Shown here piece by piece: positions 9,103-18,134 of a stretch of DNA of 64,000 nucleotides. Source of the stretch: Nocardia sp. NBC_00403 (GTDB lineage Bacteria > Actinomycetota > Actinomycetes > Mycobacteriales > Mycobacteriaceae); NCBI RefSeq assembly GCF_036046055.1, contig NZ_CP107939.1:124001-188000 (forward strand), written 5' to 3'. Under the pieces are notes generated by a model that did not search any database, had not been told where the DNA came from, and saw only the letters and a list, made by a program, of their open reading frames with translations. Numbering within the stretch: the first letter of the stretch is position 1; the number at the start of each line of letters is the position of its first letter. The position numbers and the translations under genes were made by a program.

Positions 9103-9171
9103 CAGCGAACCTTCCATGTCAGCCGGTCGACTTGTCCTGTCGAAGGGCGCGGTGGCGGAGATCTGCGGAAA

Positions 9172-9933
9172 TCAGCTCTGCGCGCCGAGGATTCGGCCCG
9201 ACTCGAAGGCGGCGGCGCTGGCAGGCAGATCACCGGGACGACCGCTGTTGAGCACCCGGACCGCACCGTTTCCGGTGCTGGGCCTGCCGAGCGCGTCCAT
9301 GCGCCGAATCGTCTGCGTGGCAACGGCTTGCGCGCTGTCGAAGAGGCGAACACCATCGGGCAGCGCAGCGAGGATGGCATCGATCACCAGCGGGTAGTGC
9401 GTGCAGCCGAGAACCACGCCCTCGACGTCGGCGGGGGTCTGCTCGGCGGCCCGCGCGATCGACTCCTTGGCTCCGGCGAGATCGCCCGCGTCGATGGCAT
9501 CGGCCAAGCCGTGGCAGGCGACGCCGACTACGTCGGCCGCGCCACCGAACCGGGCGATCAGGTCCGCCTGGTAGCGGCTGGCCGTCGTCGCCGCGGTCGC
9601 CCACACCGCCACCGACGAGCAGACGGCAGCCGCAGGCTTGATCGCGGGCACGGTGCCGATCACCGGCACCTCGGGACCGACCTCGGCGCGCACATGATCC
9701 AGCGCCGTGACGCTTGCGGTATTGCACGGCAGCACGATCACCTCCGCACCGAGCGCGACCGAGGTGCGCGCGGCGCCGACCACCCGATCGATCGTCCACT
9801 CCTCCGGCTTCGGCCCCCACGGCGCACCATCCGGATCCAGTTGCAGCAGCAGGTCCACATCCGGTCGAAGCTTGCGCAGCCACGCAGCTGTGGTCAGCAA
9901 CCCGAGGCCGGAATCGATGAGCGCGACGATCAC
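9172..9933 (-). CDS. aspartate/glutamate racemase family protein
   Basis: A 253-residue protein with the two catalytic cysteines of the family in LPCNTASV and LGCTHYPLV. The N-terminus (IVALIDSGLGLLTTAAWLRK) keeps DSG but differs from the usual DSGVGGL of MurI, so this may be a diverged paralogue and not the essential glutamate racemase of peptidoglycan synthesis. The start is a GTG at 9933 after AAGG. The frame stays open much further upstream only because the adjacent 67-bp minisatellite has no stops in it; those repeats are not part of the protein. Confidence 0.82.
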   Translation of the reverse strand: MIVALIDSGLGLLTTAAWLRKLRPDVDLLLQLDPDGAPWGPKPEEWTIDRVVGAARTSVALGAEVIVLPCNTASVTALDHVRAEVGPEVPVIGTVPAIKPAAAVCSSVAVWATAATTASRYQADLIARFGGAADVVGVACHGLADAIDAGDLAGAKESIARAAEQTPADVEGVVLGCTHYPLVIDAILAALPDGVRLFDSAQAVATQTIRRMDALGRPSTGNGAVRVLNSGRPGDLPASAAAFESGRILGAQS

Positions 9934-9966
9934 GTGGTCCAACCTTAGTAGGCCGCCTGGAGAACG

Positions 9967-10353
9967 TAGCCGGACACCGTCCCGCCGGGCCGAGCGTCGG
10001 CGAGGCAGCCGCCCATCGAACACAGCCGGACACCGTCCGACAATCGCCGCGCCGGGCCGAGCGTCGGCGAGGCAGCCGCCCATCGAACACAGCCGGACAC
10101 CATCCGACAATCGCCGCGCCGGGCCGAGCGTCGGCGAGGCAGCCGCCCATCGAACACAGCCGGACACCATCCGACAATCGCCGCGCCGGGCCGAGCGTCG
10201 GCGAGGCAGCCACCCATCGAACACAGCCGGACACCATCCGACAATCGCCGCGCCGGGCCGAGCGTCGGCGAGGCAGCCACCCATCGAACACAGCCGGACA
10301 CCGTCCGACAATCGCCGCGCCGGGCCGAGCGTCGGCGAGGCAGCCGCCTATCG
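9967..10353. repeat. 67-bp tandem repeat (minisatellite), about six copies, MIRU-like
   Basis: The landmark CGAGCGTCGGCGAGGCAGCC starts at 9991, 10058, 10125, 10192, 10259 and 10326, an exact 67-base period. Copies differ at a few bases only (CCGTCC or CCATCC, CCGCCC or CCACCC). The first copy lacks about 11 bases near its left end and the last runs into the stop codon of the neighbouring reductase gene. Because 67 is not a multiple of three and the unit lacks stops in several frames, long false frames cross the array. It fills the gap between two minus-strand genes, as mycobacterial MIRU elements do. Confidence 0.93.
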
Positions 10354-11547
10354 AGCCGTGCCGAGCAGCTCCGCCACCGGGGCGCCCGCTGCGATCTTCG
10401 CGCGGACTTTCATCACCTGTGCGGTCATGCCCGCGCCGACCACGCCGGTGAGGTTGCCGTCCTGGGTGTAGTAGGCAAGGAACTTGCGGCCGTCGTCGGA
10501 GACGATGTGGACCTCGTCGGTCGCGTTCGGGGTGCCGAGAGCCTGGATTTTCACGTTGTACTGGTCGCTCCAGAAGTACGGCACCCGCGCCGCGGTCGGC
10601 GGTTGCGCACCCAGCAGCGCGCAGGCCAGCAGTTTTGCCTGCTCGCCCGCGTTGGTCCAGTGCTCGACCCGCTTGCGCTGACCGGTCTCGTGCAGCCACG
10701 CGGCGACGTCGCCGACCGCCCACACACCCTCGACGGACGTACGGCCCACCCCGTCGGCGAGGACGCCACCGCCCGCGGTCGGCTCGGCGAGCGCGATGCC
10801 GGAATCGGCGAGCCATTCGGTGACCGGGCGCGAGCCGACCCCGATAACCACCAGGTCGGCGTACACCTCACTGCCGTCCGACAGCCGCGCACCGCGTACC
10901 CGGTCGGCGTCGTCGGCGAGGAAGGTGTCCAGACCGGTGCCGCAGCGCAGATCCACGCCCTCGGCACGATGCATCCTGGCGACCAGCGCACCGACCTGCT
11001 CGCCGAGCACCGAGGCCAGCGGCGTCGGCTGAGGTTCGATCAGCACCACCTGCACCCCGCCCGCGCGGAAGCTGGCCGCGAGCTCACATCCGATGAACCC
11101 CGCACCGACCACCAGCGCCTTACTCGCACCGGACAATTCGGCCCGCAGCGCGGCGGCGTCGGCGTGCCCGCGCAGCACGTGCACACCCTTCAGGTCGGGC
11201 AGGCCCGGCAGCCGGCGCGGCTGCAGGCCGGTCGCGATGATCAGCTGGGCGTAGTCCAGCGTGCTGCCGTCGGCAAGAGCCACCTGCCGCGCCGCGGTGT
11301 CGACGCCGACCGCCGCGGTGTTCAGGCGCAGATCGATCTGCTTTTCGACAAAGAATTCCTCCGGTCGGAGTGTGGTGTCGTCGGTCTCGCCGCGCACGAA
11401 CTGCTTGGACAGCGGCGGGCGGTCGTAGGGCAGCCGCGACTCCTCGCCGACGAGGATCAGGTCACCCTCGTATCCTGCGCGGCGCAGTTCCTCGGCGGTG
11501 CGCAGGCCGGCCAGCCCAGCGCCGACGATCACGATCGGCCCGTTCAT
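10348..11547 (-). CDS. FAD-dependent ferredoxin/rubredoxin reductase
   Basis: A 399-residue pyridine nucleotide-disulfide oxidoreductase-fold enzyme of the rhodocoxin/putidaredoxin reductase type. The FAD motif (IVIVGAGLAGLRTAEELRR) is at the start, YDRPPLSK follows near residue 45, the NAD(P) motif (LVVGAGFIGCELAASFRAGG) near 145 and GVWAVGDVAAW near 275. Such enzymes reduce a small ferredoxin for a cytochrome P450 or dioxygenase; no such partner is adjacent. The stop codon is inside the last copy of the minisatellite, so repeat changes could alter its 3' end. Confidence 0.88.
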   Translation of the reverse strand: MNGPIVIVGAGLAGLRTAEELRRAGYEGDLILVGEESRLPYDRPPLSKQFVRGETDDTTLRPEEFFVEKQIDLRLNTAAVGVDTAARQVALADGSTLDYAQLIIATGLQPRRLPGLPDLKGVHVLRGHADAAALRAELSGASKALVVGAGFIGCELAASFRAGGVQVVLIEPQPTPLASVLGEQVGALVARMHRAEGVDLRCGTGLDTFLADDADRVRGARLSDGSEVYADLVVIGVGSRPVTEWLADSGIALAEPTAGGGVLADGVGRTSVEGVWAVGDVAAWLHETGQRKRVEHWTNAGEQAKLLACALLGAQPPTAARVPYFWSDQYNVKIQALGTPNATDEVHIVSDDGRKFLAYYTQDGNLTGVVGAGMTAQVMKVRAKIAAGAPVAELLGTAR

Positions 11548-11722
11548 GCGGCCTCTCCTTCGGTGTGGCCGGACAGTCGCCGGGTCGAGTGGGCATCCGT
11601 AACTGAAGGTGACACGCAGCTCACCCTAACTTCTGCTTGGTCACAGCTCACAGTGAGGGCCGTCACTGTGACGACGGGGCCAGGACCACCGCCCATTGGT
11701 GCACAATCGTGTCTTTATCGAT

Positions 11723-11740
11723 ATTGATCGGGCGGTCAAT
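11723..11740. promoter_or_regulatory. probable TetR operator upstream of the SPW-TetR pair
   Basis: ATTGATCGGGCGGTCAAT is a near-palindrome (outer half-sites ATTGA and TCAAT, inner CG/CG), the common form of TetR operators. It is 52 bp upstream of the SPW gene, whose operon carries a TetR gene, so autoregulation is likely. The rest of the 244-bp divergent gap shows no gene. Confidence 0.5.
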
Positions 11741-11791
11741 CAGAGTTGAATCGGAGGCAGGAGAACATTCCATAGCCCGAGGAGGCACTCC

Positions 11792-12148
11792 ATGTTCACC
11801 GAAAGTCGCACACAGGACTACCTGGCCATCGTGCTGGGAGTCTTCGCCGCGCTGTCACCCCTCTGGGTAGAGACGAACGACAACGGCCAGTGGTCACTGA
11901 TCGTCTTGGGCGTTCTCATTGCTCTCACCGGACTCGCGCAGATCTACCGGCCCGCCATGCAGGCCACCGACTACGCGATGGGCCTGTTCGGCGCATTGCT
12001 GTTCATTTCCCCGTGGGCAATGGACTTCACCGAGTACCGCGGCGCATCCTGGACCGCATGGGTAGTCGGGATAGTGACGGTAGTGGTCGCGATCGCGGCG
12101 CTGCCGGCAATGTCGGCGCGTCTGCACGACATGGTTCCGCACCACTGA
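11792..12148 (+). CDS. SPW-repeat membrane protein
   Basis: A 118-residue membrane protein with four hydrophobic segments and two SPW-type motifs (LSPLWVE near residue 21 and ISPWAMD near 71), which define the family. Its function is unknown. CGAGGAGG stands in front of the ATG. Its stop overlaps the start of the next TetR gene by one base, so the two are translationally coupled; the TetR protein probably controls this gene. Confidence 0.88.
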   Translation: MFTESRTQDYLAIVLGVFAALSPLWVETNDNGQWSLIVLGVLIALTGLAQIYRPAMQATDYAMGLFGALLFISPWAMDFTEYRGASWTAWVVGIVTVVVAIAALPAMSARLHDMVPHH

Positions 12149-12777
12149 TGCAGATGCCCAAACCGCATCGAGCAGGGCGTCGCCGTAGCGCCAAGGTGGA
12201 CGGCGACGCCCGGCAGCTCATCCTGGATGCCGCCGAAAAGCTTTTCGCGGCACAAGGATTCGATGCGACCGCGACCGCGGCCATCGCCGGCGCGGCAGGC
12301 GTCCCCAAGGGCCTGGTCTTCTATTACTTCCCGACCAAGGATTCAATTCTGTCCGCGCTGATGGCCGAACGGGTGCCCAACCATCCGATCGATGACATCG
12401 GCACGGTGGTCACGCCCGGCGATCCGGCCGCTAGTTTGGTCAATCTCGATGCCGCGCTCAATCTGCGCGACAACCATTCCTCGGTGCTGCGCGTCATCAT
12501 GTGGCGCGAAGCCGACACCCACCCGGACGTGCGGCGCCAATTGCGCCACCTGCGTGACCAAATGCTCGATATCACCGCCCGAGTCCTCCAGGCGAGCACG
12601 CCGACGCCGGTTCAGCAAGGCACCCTGCGCGCCTGTGCGGCCGCCTGGGTTTCGGCCATGTTCGCGATCGCGAGCACCGACCGCCTGCATGCGCTCGACG
12701 GCCTGCCGCTGCCGACAACAGACGAGTTGTTGAATGTGGCTCAGGTCGTCGCCGCGGGCATGACGCAGCTCGGCTGA
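12148..12777 (+). CDS. TetR/AcrR family transcriptional regulator
   Basis: A 209-residue regulator. The DNA-binding domain reads ARQLILDAAEKLFAAQGFDA, then GVPKGLVFYYFPTKDSIL; the C-terminal half is the helical ligand domain. The ATG at 12148 overlaps the TGA of the SPW gene (TGATG). A second ATG two codons on is possible. The near-palindrome at 11723-11740 is its likely operator. Confidence 0.9.
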   Translation: MQMPKPHRAGRRRSAKVDGDARQLILDAAEKLFAAQGFDATATAAIAGAAGVPKGLVFYYFPTKDSILSALMAERVPNHPIDDIGTVVTPGDPAASLVNLDAALNLRDNHSSVLRVIMWREADTHPDVRRQLRHLRDQMLDITARVLQASTPTPVQQGTLRACAAAWVSAMFAIASTDRLHALDGLPLPTTDELLNVAQVVAAGMTQLG

Positions 12778-12838
12778 CAAAATTCTGAAATGCCGTGCCT
12801 TCGCAATTGTGCAGCTAGGCCGTGGTAGTTGTAATTAT

Positions 12839-14059
12839 GTGCACATTGGTATAACCACGCGAGGCACACTGGCAACCGGGCTGCTGGCCGGAGTTCTAGC
12901 GACGATGCTGATCGGTACCGGCACCGCGCCGGCAACACCGATTTACCCGGTCGCGGATCCCGATCCCTTCTATGCCGCACCGGCCGATATCGCGGCAAAA
13001 CGGCCGGGTCAGGTGATCGCGACCCGGCCGCTGCCACCGCTGATGATCTTCCCGGATACCGACGTCACGCTGATCAAATTCCGCTCGACGAACTCCCGCG
13101 GACTGCCCATCGCGGCGACAACCACCGTGCTGACACCGCACGGCCGTCCCCCCGACGGGCCGCTGCTGTCCTACCAGCACATCATCAACGCGCTCGGAAC
13201 CCAGTGCGCAGTCTCCAGGGAGCTCTACTCCGACGATTTCAATCTGCAGATCAAGGAAGCGGTGGCGCTGAACGCGGTGCTGCTGCATGGCTGGAGCGTC
13301 GCCCTGCCCGATCACCTCGGTCCGACCTTCGCCTACGGTGCGGCCCGGCTCGGCGGCCAGATCACTCTCGATGGAATCCGCGCGGTGCGTCAGGTTCCCG
13401 AGCTCGGTGTGCAGCACAGCCCGATCGCGATGGCAGGTTATTCCGGCGGTGGCATGGCCACCGCGTGGGCCGCCGCACTCGCACCGCGCTATGCACCCGA
13501 GCTCGACATCGCGGGCGCCGCAGCCGGCGGTGTACCGACGAACATGGTGAAAATGCTCGAAGGCATCAGGTTCGAACCACATCCGGCCTTCGGGCTGTTG
13601 ATGGCGGCGGCCATCGGGCTGGAACGCGAATACCCGGACCGATTCCCGATCAGCGACTACCTCAATTCCCAGGGAATGGCAGCCCGCGACCGCATTGCCA
13701 ACAGCTGCACCAATGAAATTCTGGCCGCCGGAGCGTGGCGCAGCGCGCGCGATTTCGCAAGCAACATGTCACTCACGGAAAATCGAAACGCGCGAAGCGT
13801 CGTCGAGGAAAACAGTCTGGAATTGTTCGACGGCGTGCCGAACATGCCAATATTCGAATGGCATTCGCCGACCGACCCGCTCATTCCGATCGACGCGACC
13901 GACAACATCAACCGCCGCTATTGCCGGGCGGGCGTGCGGTTACAGACCGAACTCACCGCCTCCCCCGAACACCTCACAGCCGCTGTCCTCGGCATCCCCG
14001 CGGCGCTCGCCTGGCTGGAGGCCCGCTTCCGCGGCGAGCCTGCGCCGACGAATTGCTGA
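12839..14059 (+). CDS. secreted lipase/esterase (LIP family)
   Basis: An exported alpha/beta hydrolase of the secretory lipase family. A basic start followed by LATGLLAGVLATMLIGTGTA looks like a signal peptide. The nucleophile elbow is GYSGGGMATAW, DHLGPTFAYG precedes it, and the acid and His are probably in HSPTDPLIPI and SPEHLTA. The GTG at 12839 gives a compact signal peptide; a GTG at 12809 in the same frame is the other option. Related mycobacterial and nocardial proteins act on triacylglycerols or other esters outside the cell. It is convergent with the next gene. Confidence 0.85.
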   Translation: MHIGITTRGTLATGLLAGVLATMLIGTGTAPATPIYPVADPDPFYAAPADIAAKRPGQVIATRPLPPLMIFPDTDVTLIKFRSTNSRGLPIAATTTVLTPHGRPPDGPLLSYQHIINALGTQCAVSRELYSDDFNLQIKEAVALNAVLLHGWSVALPDHLGPTFAYGAARLGGQITLDGIRAVRQVPELGVQHSPIAMAGYSGGGMATAWAAALAPRYAPELDIAGAAAGGVPTNMVKMLEGIRFEPHPAFGLLMAAAIGLEREYPDRFPISDYLNSQGMAARDRIANSCTNEILAAGAWRSARDFASNMSLTENRNARSVVEENSLELFDGVPNMPIFEWHSPTDPLIPIDATDNINRRYCRAGVRLQTELTASPEHLTAAVLGIPAALAWLEARFRGEPAPTNC

Positions 14060-14095
14060 ACGGCGCCTGCGCTGCGCGGCCCGCAGGACCGCCGC

Positions 14096-14905
14096 TCAGG
14101 CCGCGTCGAGAAAGTCGGCGATATCGGGGGCGAAGCGTGGGTGCTTGATCGCACCCAGGTGGTCGGCGCCGGGGTAGATGATCAAGCGGGAATTCGGGAT
14201 GCCATCGGCGGTGTGGCGGAATGTTGCCGTGCTGTAGGCGCTGTCGCGCTCGCCGCCGATCACCAGGGTCGGGGCCGTGATGTCGCCGAGGCGGCCGGAG
14301 AGGTCGAAGACGTCTTCTGCCAGCGCGAAGGCAAGGGTGTCCGCGGGATTCTTCGGGCGTGCCAACGGGTCGGCCAACCACATGGCCGCCGCGGCGAGAC
14401 GTCCGAGGATCGGCGAGGAGGCGAAGATGGGAGCCATGTGGTGCAACGCGCGGTGGCCCTCGGCCGCCGCCACCGCGTAGCGCAGCTGGGATTCGCGCGC
14501 ATGGTCCTCCAGTCGGTAACCCGAGGAGGCGATCACCAACCTACGCACCGCCGCGGGATGGTCCGCCGCCAATTGCAGCGCGAGCGAACCTCCCGAGGAA
14601 ACCCCGAGCACGTCTACCGGACCACCGAATTCGGCACGCAGCGCCGCCGCGTGCTGGGCGGCGATATCGGCCATCGTCGTGCCTGCGGGCATGTCCGGCG
14701 CACGGTTCACCGCGTAGACCCGGTAGCGCCTCGCCAGTGGCGCGAGCGTGGTGATCTCCGAGTCACGCATCCACCCGCGTGGGTTGGCGTGATCGAGGGT
14801 GAACCACCGCAGAAACACCAGCGGCCGCCCGGAGCCGAGCGCCAGATAGGGCAGCTTGTGCTCGAGCGTGCCCTCGGTGACCTCCAGCTGCGCGTTCTTG
14901 GCCAT
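14096..14905 (-). CDS. alpha/beta hydrolase
   Basis: A 269-residue hydrolase-fold protein. The nucleophile elbow is LGVSSGGSLALQLA, with a serine in the usual place, the acid is probably in IGGERDSAY, and the His in GADHLGAIKH. The start at 14905 (MAKNAQLEV) follows GGAGGATGT; the frame stays open to 14968 but without a ribosome site. There is no signal peptide, so it should act in the cytoplasm. The substrate is not predictable. Confidence 0.85.
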   Translation of the reverse strand: MAKNAQLEVTEGTLEHKLPYLALGSGRPLVFLRWFTLDHANPRGWMRDSEITTLAPLARRYRVYAVNRAPDMPAGTTMADIAAQHAAALRAEFGGPVDVLGVSSGGSLALQLAADHPAAVRRLVIASSGYRLEDHARESQLRYAVAAAEGHRALHHMAPIFASSPILGRLAAAAMWLADPLARPKNPADTLAFALAEDVFDLSGRLGDITAPTLVIGGERDSAYSTATFRHTADGIPNSRLIIYPGADHLGAIKHPRFAPDIADFLDAA

Positions 14906-15009
14906 ACATCCTCCGAATCGTTGCGATCTCTCACTACGACAGTGCGTCGGATTACCGATGAAGTCCATGACCTCCGAGGTGATGTCGTCAATGACATGAG
15001 CCGCGAAAC

Positions 15010-15036
15010 GGCGCCGCCCCGAATCGGGGCGGCGCC
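15010..15036 (-). terminator. hairpin terminator after fusA2
   Basis: GGCGCCGCCCC and GGGGCGGCGCC form a perfect 11-bp stem around GAATC, 9 bp beyond the fusA2 stop. There is no clear T tract, as is common in actinobacteria. Confidence 0.7.
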
Positions 15037-15045
15037 ATCCGCGTA

Positions 15046-17160
15046 CTACTCGCCGGTCGCCTTGGCGATGATCTCCTTCGACACGTTGGCCGGAACCTCC
15101 GCATACGAATCGAACACCATGGAGTAGTTCGCCCGGCCCTGGGTCTTCGACCGCAGATCACCGATATAACCGAACATCTCCGAGAGCGGAACCAGCGCCT
15201 TGACGACACGGGCACCACTGCGTTCCTCCATGGCCTGAATCTGGCCACGGCGGGAGTTCAGGTCGCCGATCACATCACCCATGTAGTCCTCCGGTGTCAC
15301 GACCTCGACGGCCATGACGGGTTCGAGGAGCACCGGGCGAGCCTTACCGACCGCCTCTCGCACCGCCTGAGCAGCCGCGGTCCGGAAGGCGAAGTCGGAG
15401 GAATCCTTCTCGTGCACGGCACCATCGAGCAGCACCACCCGCATGTTCACCAACGGATAGCCCGCGAGCATCCCCGACTGCATGGCATCCTGCGCACCGG
15501 CATCGACCGACGGAATGAATTCCTTCGGCACTCGACCACCGGTCACCCGACTCTCGAACTCGTAGATCGCGCCGCCCGCGCCGACGAACGGCGCCACTGC
15601 GACGACGACCTTCGCGAACTGACCCTTGCCACCGGATTGCTTGCGGTGGGTGTGTTCGAGCCGAGCCACCGCGGTGGTGATCGTCTCGCGATAGGCCACC
15701 CGCGGCTTGCCGATGTTCGCCTCGACGTTGAACTCCCGCTTCATGCGGTCGATCAGGATGTCGAGGTGGAGCTCGCCCATGCCGCCGATGACGGTCTGGC
15801 CGGTCTCCTTATCCAGCGTCACCGAGAAGGTGGGGTCCTCCCTGGCCAGCTTCTGGATCGCGACACCGAGCCGCTCCTGATCCGAGGTGGTTTTCGGCTC
15901 GATCGAAACCTGGATGACCGGATCGGGGAATGTCATCGACTCCAGCACGAGCTGGTGGTCCGGATCGCACAGGGTGTCACCGGTGGTGACGTCCTTCAGC
16001 CCGATCACGGCGTAGATGTGTCCCGCAGCGGCCACGTCGACCGGTGTCTGCTTGTTCGAGTGCATCTGGAAAAGCCTGCCCAAACGCTCCTTTCGTCCCA
16101 TGCGTGGATTGATCACCACCGCGCCCGCTCCGACCCGGCCGGAGTACACCCGGATGTAAGTGAGCTCGCCGAAGAACGGGTGCGCGGCAATCTTGAACGC
16201 CAGCGCCGCGAACGGCGCGTCCGCATCGGCAGCGCGGTGGATGATCTGTCCCTCGTTGCCCGGCGCATGACCATCGATGCCGCCGCCGTCGAGCGGTGCC
16301 GGCAAGTAGTCGACCACCGCGTCGAGCATCGGCTGCACGCCCTTGTTCTTGAACGCCGAACCGCAAAGCACCGGGTAGGCAAGGGAATTCACCGTCAGGT
16401 GACGGATCGCCCCCTTGATCTCCGCGACGGACAATTCCACACCGCCGAGATACTTCTCCAGCAGCGCCTCATCCGACTCGGCAACAGCCTCCACCAGCTC
16501 GGCGCGATAGCGCTCGGCACGCTCGCGAAGCTCGGCCGGAATCTCGACGACCTCGTACCGCTCACCGAGTTCCGTATCACCGCACCACATCTTGGCATTC
16601 ATCTCGACCAGGTCGACAATGCCCTCGAAGGTGTCCTCCGCGCCGATCGGCAGCTGGATCACCAACGGCTCGGCGCCGAGACGGTCCCTGATGGCCTGCA
16701 CGGTGAAGAAGAAATCCGCACCGAGCTTGTCCATCTTGTTCACGAAACAAATGCGCGGCAGCCGGTACTTGTCGGCCTGACGCCACACCTGCTCGGACTG
16801 CGGCTCGACGCCTTCCTTGCCGTCGAACACCGCGACCGCACCGTCGAGCACGCGCAGCGACCGCTCCACCTCCGCCGTGAAGTCGACGTGTCCCGGCGTA
16901 TCGATGATGTTGAGCTGGTAGCCGTTCCAGAAGCAGGTGGTCGCCGCCGAGGCGATCGTTATTCCGTGCTCCTGCTCCTGCACCATCCGATCCATCGCCG
17001 AAGCGCCGTCGTGCACCTCGCCCAGCTTGTAGGTGACGCCGGTATAGAAAAGGATCCGTTCGGTGGTCGTAGTCTTACCGGCATCGATATGGGCCATGAT
17101 GCCGATGTTCCGAACCATACTCAGATTGCCGAGCACGCCACGTGTCACGGTAATCCCCAC
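15046..17160 (-). CDS. fusA2: second elongation factor G (EF-G paralogue)
   Basis: A full-length 704-residue EF-G with all GTPase motifs ([28 protein letters not shown]) and domains II-V. It is strongly similar to the fusA product at 19440 and looks like a recent duplicate. Differences fall in functional places: the switch I segment reads [14 protein letters not shown] where the fusA copy has [14 protein letters not shown], so His65 replaces the Arg equivalent to E. coli Arg59. The last 81 codons are identical in DNA to fusA. Possible roles are a backup or stress-specific EF-G or one with changed fusidic acid response; none is shown by sequence. Confidence 0.92.
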   Translation of the reverse strand: MGITVTRGVLGNLSMVRNIGIMAHIDAGKTTTTERILFYTGVTYKLGEVHDGASAMDRMVQEQEHGITIASAATTCFWNGYQLNIIDTPGHVDFTAEVERSLRVLDGAVAVFDGKEGVEPQSEQVWRQADKYRLPRICFVNKMDKLGADFFFTVQAIRDRLGAEPLVIQLPIGAEDTFEGIVDLVEMNAKMWCGDTELGERYEVVEIPAELRERAERYRAELVEAVAESDEALLEKYLGGVELSVAEIKGAIRHLTVNSLAYPVLCGSAFKNKGVQPMLDAVVDYLPAPLDGGGIDGHAPGNEGQIIHRAADADAPFAALAFKIAAHPFFGELTYIRVYSGRVGAGAVVINPRMGRKERLGRLFQMHSNKQTPVDVAAAGHIYAVIGLKDVTTGDTLCDPDHQLVLESMTFPDPVIQVSIEPKTTSDQERLGVAIQKLAREDPTFSVTLDKETGQTVIGGMGELHLDILIDRMKREFNVEANIGKPRVAYRETITTAVARLEHTHRKQSGGKGQFAKVVVAVAPFVGAGGAIYEFESRVTGGRVPKEFIPSVDAGAQDAMQSGMLAGYPLVNMRVVLLDGAVHEKDSSDFAFRTAAAQAVREAVGKARPVLLEPVMAVEVVTPEDYMGDVIGDLNSRRGQIQAMEERSGARVVKALVPLSEMFGYIGDLRSKTQGRANYSMVFDSYAEVPANVSKEIIAKATGE
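15047..15291. repeat. 245-bp tract identical to the 3' end of fusA (copy A)
   Basis: Every base matches 19441-19685. The identity stops abruptly inside the coding region at 15292 (C here, G there) and at the stop codon (TAG here, TAA in fusA). Outside it the genes differ at many third positions. Confidence 0.95.
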
Positions 17161-17299
17161 TCCCTCAACTAGTTTCGTCAGAAAGACGCTCGCCTAGTTG
17201 GTGCGTTCCGGCAACGGCGCGAGCATCGTCCACGCGGCGCGGGCGGCACGCCGAAGGGGCTCTGCCGACAACTACCGCGAACGCGGACCCGAGGGAAAC

Positions 17300-17473
17300 A
17301 TGCCTCATATGTACCGCCCGCCCCCGCCCGCGTCCATCGAATATCCCGCCGGACAACCGATTGTCGAGATGATCTTCTCGGCGCTGGGGATAGCGCTGGG
17401 CGACAATCACGGACCGGAGGGGTCACGATGTTCGCCAAGCAAGATGCGGCCCATGATCCGGCCGCGGCAGTGA
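17300..17473 (+). CDS. possible small protein, 57 residues
   Basis: The frame from ATG 17300 is preceded by GAGGG and encodes a proline-rich start (MYRPPPPASIEYPAG) and a short hydrophobic stretch (IVEMIFSALGIAL). I recognise no family. It overlaps the next tiny frame in another register and lies in a plus-strand island between fusA2 and tuf. Only the ribosome site supports it. Confidence 0.35.
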   Translation: MPHMYRPPPPASIEYPAGQPIVEMIFSALGIALGDNHGPEGSRCSPSKMRPMIRPRQ

Positions 17474-17511
17474 CCCACGCGGCCACGGAATGTGAGGTCG
17501 ACTCACGATGA
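17428..17511 (+). CDS. possible 27-residue leader or coupled peptide
   Basis: The ATG at 17428 has a strong site (CGGAGGGG, seven bases before), and its TGA overlaps the ATG of the next gene (ATGA). Such an arrangement would couple translation of the downstream protein to this peptide. The peptide (MFAKQDAAHDPAAAVTHAAT, then seven more residues) has no recognised family. Confidence 0.4.
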   Translation: MFAKQDAAHDPAAAVTHAATECEVDSR

Positions 17512-18059
17512 CGAACACCTTCGCCGAAGGCGCCGAATACACCATGCCGACACAGCGACTGCGGCGCAATCCGCCTTCGCCCGAGCGAGTTCCGATGTTC
17601 GGCAACGACATGCAGCTGCGTACCGCGCTCATTCCCGACCGGATCCGCGCCGCGCCGATCAATCACGATTACGAGTTGCTCGCCGTCCAGGACGCGCAGA
17701 ACGCCGGATACCTCAGGGAGATCCAGGATCTGGCGGCCGAACTCGCGCGCGTCGCGGCCTTCGCCGCGGTCCGAGGTCATAATCAGACCGACCAGCTGCG
17801 CGTGCGGCAGCTGGAGTCCGCCCTGGATGCCGCGATTACGGATGCCGCGGCCGCGGGGATCGCCGCCTCGGACATTCAGCTCGCCGTCGAGCAGGGCCGG
17901 GCCGGCGCGTATTGGATCGACCGGCCCGCACACCGGTACCTCGGCCGGATCGCGCAACTGACCGACGAGATGGCGGGCAGGCTCAGCGAATTGGACGCCT
18001 CCCGACAGCGGATCGCCGAACTCGAGCACCGGCTGGCCCAGGCTCGCGATAACGCCTGA
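17508..18059 (+). CDS. hypothetical protein with coiled-coil segments
   Basis: A 183-residue protein with no family I recognise. It is soluble, Ala/Arg/Glu-rich and probably mostly helical: heptad-like segments are IQDLAAELARVAAFAAV (about 70-87) and RIAQLTDEMAGRLSELDASR to the C-terminus, which suits a coiled coil. Codon use has the high-GC third positions of a real gene. The minus-strand frame over the same bases is a shadow. It sits on the plus strand between two minus-strand translation genes, ends before a shared terminator, and overlaps the 27-codon frame by ATGA. Confidence 0.65.
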   Translation: MTNTFAEGAEYTMPTQRLRRNPPSPERVPMFGNDMQLRTALIPDRIRAAPINHDYELLAVQDAQNAGYLREIQDLAAELARVAAFAAVRGHNQTDQLRVRQLESALDAAITDAAAAGIAASDIQLAVEQGRAGAYWIDRPAHRYLGRIAQLTDEMAGRLSELDASRQRIAELEHRLAQARDNA

Positions 18060-18082
18060 CGGGCACGCATCCACGAAAACAC

Positions 18083-18116
18083 AAACGGCGCCGCCCCTTT
18101 CGGGGCGACGCCGTTT
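18083..18116. terminator. bidirectional terminator between the 17508 gene and tuf
   Basis: AAACGGCGCCGCCCC and GGGGCGACGCCGTTT pair over 15 bases with one mismatch and the loop TTTC. It lies between convergent genes and has A-rich and T-rich flanks, so it can serve both. Confidence 0.85.
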
Positions 18117-18134
18117 GGTCAGCGAGTCAGAGAA

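Noticed and set aside
9967..10353. CRISPR array
   Set aside because: The whole 67-bp unit repeats with hardly any variation; there are no unique spacers and no cas genes.
9172..10816. Racemase extended upstream through the repeat, and other long frames across it
   Set aside because: The 67-bp unit has no stops in several frames, so these extensions are artefacts of the minisatellite.
17178..18074. Minus-strand 298-codon frame between fusA2 and tuf
   Set aside because: Shadow of the plus-strand gene at 17508; no family and no ribosome site, while the plus frame has coding-like codon use.
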